DNA of 64,000 bases from Brevibacillus centrosporus. Its GTDB lineage: Bacteria; Bacillota; Bacilli; Brevibacillales; Brevibacillaceae. The stretch covers positions 1 to 64,000 of the forward strand of contig NZ_RHHP01000051.1 of NCBI RefSeq assembly GCF_003710815.1. The letters are read 5' to 3'. The notes under the pieces are model-generated. The model saw only the letters and a list, made by a program, of their open reading frames with translations, was not told the DNA's origin and searched no databases. Shown here piece after piece: positions 60,438-64,000 of this stretch. Each line of letters begins with the position of its first letter. Positions within the stretch are counted from its first letter, which is position 1. A program made the translations under genes and the position numbers.

Positions 60438-61466
60438 ATGTTATCTGACCGTCAACAATTGATTCTGAATGCGATCGTCGATAATTACATTCATTCAGCC
60501 GAACCTGTTGGCTCCCGCACGATTTCCAAACGGGACGACATCGGATTTTCTTCGGCTACGATCCGCAATGAGATGTCCGATTTGGAGGAGCTGGGGTATC
60601 TCGAACAGCCACATACATCGGCAGGGCGCGTGCCTTCTACAAAGGGCTATCGTTTTTACGTCGATAACCTGATTCAGCCCCATCTTTTGGATGAGGGTGA
60701 ATTGGGTAAACTGAAACAGTTGTTTGCCGAGCGTATTCTACATGCTGAACAAGTAGTAGAGTACACCGCTCAAATCCTCTCCCAGTTGACGAACTATACA
60801 GCCGTCGTACTCGGACCCGAGATTTTTGAGCATCGGTTAAAACATATACAAATCGTTCCTCTCAACGACAAGGAGGCTGTGGCCATCGTGGTCACCCATA
60901 CCGGTCGTGTGGAAAACAAGCTGATTGAATTGCCAGAAGGGATAGGGGCGTCCGAGATCGAGCGTCTCGTCAATCTGCTGAACAGCAAGCTTTCCGATGT
61001 CCCGTTATGGCAGCTGCGCCAGCGGTTGTATCAGGAAATTTCAGGAGAGATGCGCCGCCATGCGGAGCAGTATGAAGAAATGTTGAAGCTCCTTGATCTA
61101 TCCCTGATCCAGCCTGAAGAGGATCGAGTATACTTACGCGGTGCGACCAAGATCATGAACCAGCCAGAATTCCGGGATGTAGACAAGGTCAAGGATATTT
61201 TGGAGCTCTTAGAGCGTAATGATCAGCTCCTTCACCTGTTCGGAGTGCCGGCAGATGGACTCACGGTGCGCATCGGCCAGGAAAACCAGCTAGACGCGAT
61301 TAAGCAATGCAGTATCATTACTACCTCGTATTCTTTGGGCGGCAAGCCTGTAGGGATGGTAGGGATACTTGGCCCGACGCGAATGGAATACGGCAGAGTC
61401 ATTACGGTCCTGAACTATTTGGCAGAAGGCTTATCGCGCATGCTGACTTCGCAGTTTGAGAAATAA
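60438..61466 (+). CDS. hrcA: Heat-shock repressor HrcA
   Basis: 342 residues. N-terminal winged helix (LSDRQQLILNAIVDNYIHSAEPVGSRTISKRDDIGFSSATIRNEMSDLEELGYLEQPHTSAGRVPS) and a C-terminal GAF-like domain ending FLAEGLSRM-type. Represses its own operon through the CIRCE element 24 bp upstream. The ATG at 60438 follows GGGAGG. Confidence 0.97.
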   Translation: MLSDRQQLILNAIVDNYIHSAEPVGSRTISKRDDIGFSSATIRNEMSDLEELGYLEQPHTSAGRVPSTKGYRFYVDNLIQPHLLDEGELGKLKQLFAERILHAEQVVEYTAQILSQLTNYTAVVLGPEIFEHRLKHIQIVPLNDKEAVAIVVTHTGRVENKLIELPEGIGASEIERLVNLLNSKLSDVPLWQLRQRLYQEISGEMRRHAEQYEEMLKLLDLSLIQPEEDRVYLRGATKIMNQPEFRDVDKVKDILELLERNDQLLHLFGVPADGLTVRIGQENQLDAIKQCSIITTSYSLGGKPVGMVGILGPTRMEYGRVITVLNYLAEGLSRMLTSQFEK

Positions 61467-61523
61467 ATGGATGGAAAGGCTCCTGCTCTACTAGCCGGAG
61501 CTTGGCCGCAGGAGGTATCGAAG

Positions 61524-62060
61524 TTGAGCGAAGAAAAAATGACGCAAGACCCGATTGCTGAAGAGCAAGCAGAAGCTGCAGATACGCAGGAATCGGCAGA
61601 AGTGAACTGGGAACAGGAAGCTGCCCATTGGAAGGCCCAGGCAGAAGAGCATCAAAGCCGGATGCTTCGCGCCATGGCTGACATGGATAACCTCAGAAGA
61701 CGTGTTCGCAAGGAGCAGGAAGACTTAGCTAAGTACGCTTCCCAGAAAATCGTGGAAGAGCTGCTGCCTATTCTGGATAACTTCGAGCGTGCCTTGGCAG
61801 CTGACAAGGAATCCATGACAGTAGAAAGCCTGCTGACGGGCGTCGACATGGTGCATCGTCAAATGGTGCAAGTCTTTGAAAAAGAAGGCTTGGCTGCTAT
61901 TGCCGCAAAAGGTCAGCCTTTTGATCCACATGTCCATCAGGCTGTCATGCAAACACAGGATCCAGAGTTTGATTCCGGTGTGGTTGTAGAAGAGCTGCAA
62001 AAAGGATACATGTTCAAAGATCGCGTCGTTCGTCCGGCGATGGTCAAAGTAAACGAGTAA
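61524..62060 (+). CDS. grpE: Nucleotide exchange factor GrpE
   Basis: 178 residues from a TTG with AGGAGGT seven bases upstream; an ATG at 61467 has no ribosome site. An acidic N-terminus (EEQAEAADTQESAEVNWEQEAA), a long coiled coil (RMLRAMADMDNLRRRVRKEQEDLAKYASQKIVEELLPILDNFERAL) and a beta-domain (FDPHVHQAVMQ...LQKGYMFKDRVVRPAMVKV) are present. It exchanges ADP on DnaK. Confidence 0.95.
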   Translation: MSEEKMTQDPIAEEQAEAADTQESAEVNWEQEAAHWKAQAEEHQSRMLRAMADMDNLRRRVRKEQEDLAKYASQKIVEELLPILDNFERALAADKESMTVESLLTGVDMVHRQMVQVFEKEGLAAIAAKGQPFDPHVHQAVMQTQDPEFDSGVVVEELQKGYMFKDRVVRPAMVKVNE

Positions 62061-62109
62061 GATCCATTTCTTATTAAATAGACAGTGAAGCGTTAGGAGG
62101 ACATATAGT

Positions 62110-63942
62110 ATGAGTCGCGTAATTGGTATTGACCTTGGAACCACCAACTCTTGTGTAGCAGTAATGGAAGGCGGAGAGCCAGTCGTTATCCCAAACCCAG
62201 AAGGCAACCGCACCACTCCATCTGTTGTTGCGTTCAAAAATGGCGAGAAAATCGTAGGGGAAGCAGCGAAACGTCAAGCGATTACCAACCCTGACAACAC
62301 CGTAATTTCCATCAAGCGCCACATGGGTACTGCTCATAAAGAAACCCTCGAAGGCAATGAGTACACCCCTCAACAGATCTCTGCGATGATCCTGCAAAAG
62401 CTGAAATCTGACGCAGAAGCGTATCTGGGTGAATCTGTGACGCAGGCAGTTATTACGGTTCCTGCTTACTTCAATGACAGCCAGCGCCAAGCAACAAAAG
62501 ACGCTGGTAAAATTGCAGGTCTGGAAGTTCTGCGTATCGTAAACGAACCAACGGCTGCAGCGCTTGCATACGGTATGGAAAAGTCCGAAGATCAAACTGT
62601 GCTCGTATTTGACTTGGGCGGCGGTACGTTTGACGTATCCATCCTTGAGCTGTCCGAAGGCTTCTTTGAAGTAAAAGCGACCTCCGGTGACAACAAACTG
62701 GGTGGGGACGACTTCGACCAAGTCGTAATCGATCACCTGGTGAGCGAATTCAAAAAAGAACATGGCATTGACCTGTCCAAAGACCGCATGGCTCAACAGC
62801 GTTTGAAAGATGCTGCTGAGAAAGCGAAAAAAGACCTCTCTGGCGTATTGACTACTACCATCTCGCTGCCATTTATCACAGCAGATGCGACTGGTCCAAA
62901 ACACTTGGAGATGAACCTGACTCGTGCAAAATTCGAAGAGCTGTCCGCAAGCCTCGTAGAGCGTACGATGGGTCCAACTCGTCAAGCGCTGAACGATGCA
63001 GGACTGACTCCAAACGAAATCGACAAAGTAATCCTCGTCGGTGGTTCTACACGGATCCCGGCTGTACAAGAAGCGATCAAAAAATTCACAGGCAAAGAGC
63101 CTCACAAAGGTGTAAACCCTGACGAAGTAGTAGCACTGGGTGCTGCTGTTCAAGCGGGCGTACTCACTGGCGATGTGAAAGACGTTGTACTGCTCGACGT
63201 AACGCCATTGTCCCTGGGTATCGAAACCTTGGGTGGTGTATTCACTAAGCTGATCGATCGCAATACAACCATCCCAACGAGCAAATCCCAAGTGTTCTCT
63301 ACTGCAGCTGACAACCAGCCAGGCGTGGAAATCCACGTACTGCAAGGGGAGCGTCAAATGGCTGCAGACAACAAAACACTGGGTCGCTTCAACCTGAACG
63401 ACATCCCGCCAGCACCACGCGGCGTGCCACAAATCGAAGTATCCTTCGACATCGATGCGAACGGTATCGTAAACGTTCGTGCGAAAGATCTGGGTACCGG
63501 TAAAGAACAGCGCATCACGATCACGGCGAGCTCTGGTCTGTCCGATGAAGAAATCGACCGCATGGTAAAAGAAGCGGAACTGAACGCGGAAGCTGACAAA
63601 CAGCGCAAAGAGCAAGTGGAAGTCCGCAACGAAGCTGACCAGCTCGTGTTTACAACCGAGAAGACCTTGAAAGAGGTTGAAGGTAAAGTAGACCAAGCGG
63701 AAATCGACCGTGCAAATGCTGCGAAAGACAAAGTGAAAAAAGCGCTCGAAGGTACCAACATCGACGAGATCAAGGCAGCGAAAGACGAACTGTCCGAGAT
63801 CGTTCAACAAATCTCTGTGAAGCTGTATGAGCAAGCGGCTCAGGCTGCACAAGCTGCACAAGGCGGAGCAGAAGGTGGCGCAGAACCAAAGAAAGATAAC
63901 GTGGTTGATGCAGACTACGAAGTGGTAGACGATAAAAAGTAA
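62110..63942 (+). CDS. dnaK: Chaperone protein DnaK (Hsp70)
   Basis: 610 residues, the normal length for Bacillota. ATPase domain: IGIDLGTTNSCVAVMEGG, VFDLGGGTFDVSI, ILVGGSTRIPAVQ. Substrate domain from about residue 365 and a C-terminal lid with a Gln/Ala-Gly-rich tail ending DADYEVVDDKK. AGGAGGACATATAGT precedes the ATG. Third gene of the CIRCE operon. Confidence 0.98.
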   Translation: MSRVIGIDLGTTNSCVAVMEGGEPVVIPNPEGNRTTPSVVAFKNGEKIVGEAAKRQAITNPDNTVISIKRHMGTAHKETLEGNEYTPQQISAMILQKLKSDAEAYLGESVTQAVITVPAYFNDSQRQATKDAGKIAGLEVLRIVNEPTAAALAYGMEKSEDQTVLVFDLGGGTFDVSILELSEGFFEVKATSGDNKLGGDDFDQVVIDHLVSEFKKEHGIDLSKDRMAQQRLKDAAEKAKKDLSGVLTTTISLPFITADATGPKHLEMNLTRAKFEELSASLVERTMGPTRQALNDAGLTPNEIDKVILVGGSTRIPAVQEAIKKFTGKEPHKGVNPDEVVALGAAVQAGVLTGDVKDVVLLDVTPLSLGIETLGGVFTKLIDRNTTIPTSKSQVFSTAADNQPGVEIHVLQGERQMAADNKTLGRFNLNDIPPAPRGVPQIEVSFDIDANGIVNVRAKDLGTGKEQRITITASSGLSDEEIDRMVKEAELNAEADKQRKEQVEVRNEADQLVFTTEKTLKEVEGKVDQAEIDRANAAKDKVKKALEGTNIDEIKAAKDELSEIVQQISVKLYEQAAQAAQAAQGGAEGGAEPKKDNVVDADYEVVDDKK

Positions 63943-63956
63943 TCACGTTGGAGTCT

Positions 63957-63981
63957 GGCAGGGGAGGTTCCTCCCCTTGCC
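63957..63981 (+). repeat. GC-rich hairpin after dnaK
   Basis: GGCAGGGGAGG and CCTCCCCTTGCC can pair with one bulge and a very small loop. No T-run, so not a typical terminator. It could act as a processing or stabilising hairpin between dnaK and a following gene outside the window. Confidence 0.4.
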
Positions 63982-64000
63982 TCCCCGCGATGTGACCCAT

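Noticed and set aside
62074..63861. 595-residue ORF opposite dnaK
   Set aside because: Well-known type of long antisense frame opposite dnaK; no independent support here.
1..64000. CRISPR array, prophage, toxin-antitoxin or restriction system
   Set aside because: No regularly spaced repeats, integrase, phage structural genes, methylase/nuclease or toxin-like pairs were recognised in any part of the window.

Overview
The window reads as a 64 kb piece of chromosome from an endospore-forming Bacillota, most likely a Brevibacillus-type member of the Paenibacillaceae. The evidence is sporulation genes (gpr, spoIIP, a yqxA-like gene), competence genes (comER, comEA, comEC), a leuS T-box leader, an HrcA/CIRCE heat-shock operon, strong AGGAGG-type ribosome binding sites, frequent GTG and TTG starts, and intermediate GC content. 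Genus is an inference from gene content. I see no insertion sequence, prophage, CRISPR array or rRNA operon.

Layout. 1-5300: the 3' end of a proline-rich protein gene with its terminator. Then, on the minus strand, a respiratory and redox block (ctaG, a Sco protein and a YtkA-type lipoprotein for copper and cytochrome oxidase assembly; bdbC with a thioredoxin-like partner) and a calcineurin-type phosphatase. Next is a sir2 gene broken by an internal deletion, followed by a tRNA-Thr. 5480-16300: mostly monocistronic genes, including a YcdB/YcdC protein, an ABC-F ATPase, a minimal YkuD L,D-transpeptidase, a pirin, a DUF4931 HIT-like protein, a double GNAT, a CvfC-like NifU-N/HEAT protein, a VanX-like dipeptidase and a phytoene-desaturase-like flavoprotein. 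16300-20600: a class-A-beta-lactamase-fold hydrolase divergent from an orphan OppA-type lipoprotein, a gamma-Glu amidohydrolase and a Bcp-type peroxiredoxin. 20690-23080: dinB, small genes, a VOC protein and a TetR regulator.

23290-31243 is the conserved yqeG-yqeH-aroE-yhbY-nadD-yqeK-rsfS-yqeM housekeeping cluster (ribosome assembly, NAD synthesis, shikimate). It is followed by a complete leucine T-box leader and leuS. 31385-37611 holds the competence DNA-uptake genes in an unusual arrangement: comEA and comER on the minus strand, comEC on the plus strand, with asnB between them. The comEA ribosome binding site is buried in the asnB terminator hairpin. 37665-39070 is an ECF sigma/anti-sigma pair, then holA, convergent rpsT, and the gpr-spoIIP-yqxA sporulation block.

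43968-57056 sits between yqxA and lepA, genes that are adjacent in the familiar Bacillus order. It contains a five-gene dipeptide/oligopeptide ABC transporter, an alpha/beta hydrolase, an M24 peptidase, a cobalamin riboswitch controlling a BtuFCD-type uptake operon that ends in an unidentified gene remnant, and a second ECF sigma/anti-sigma pair. 57271-63942 returns to core order: lepA-hemW, then CIRCE-hrcA-grpE-dnaK, with dnaJ expected just outside. No obviously novel multi-gene system is visible. The best leads are the shared terminator/RBS hairpin at comEA, the sir2 deletion allele, the gene remnant after btuD and the accessory block between yqxA and lepA.
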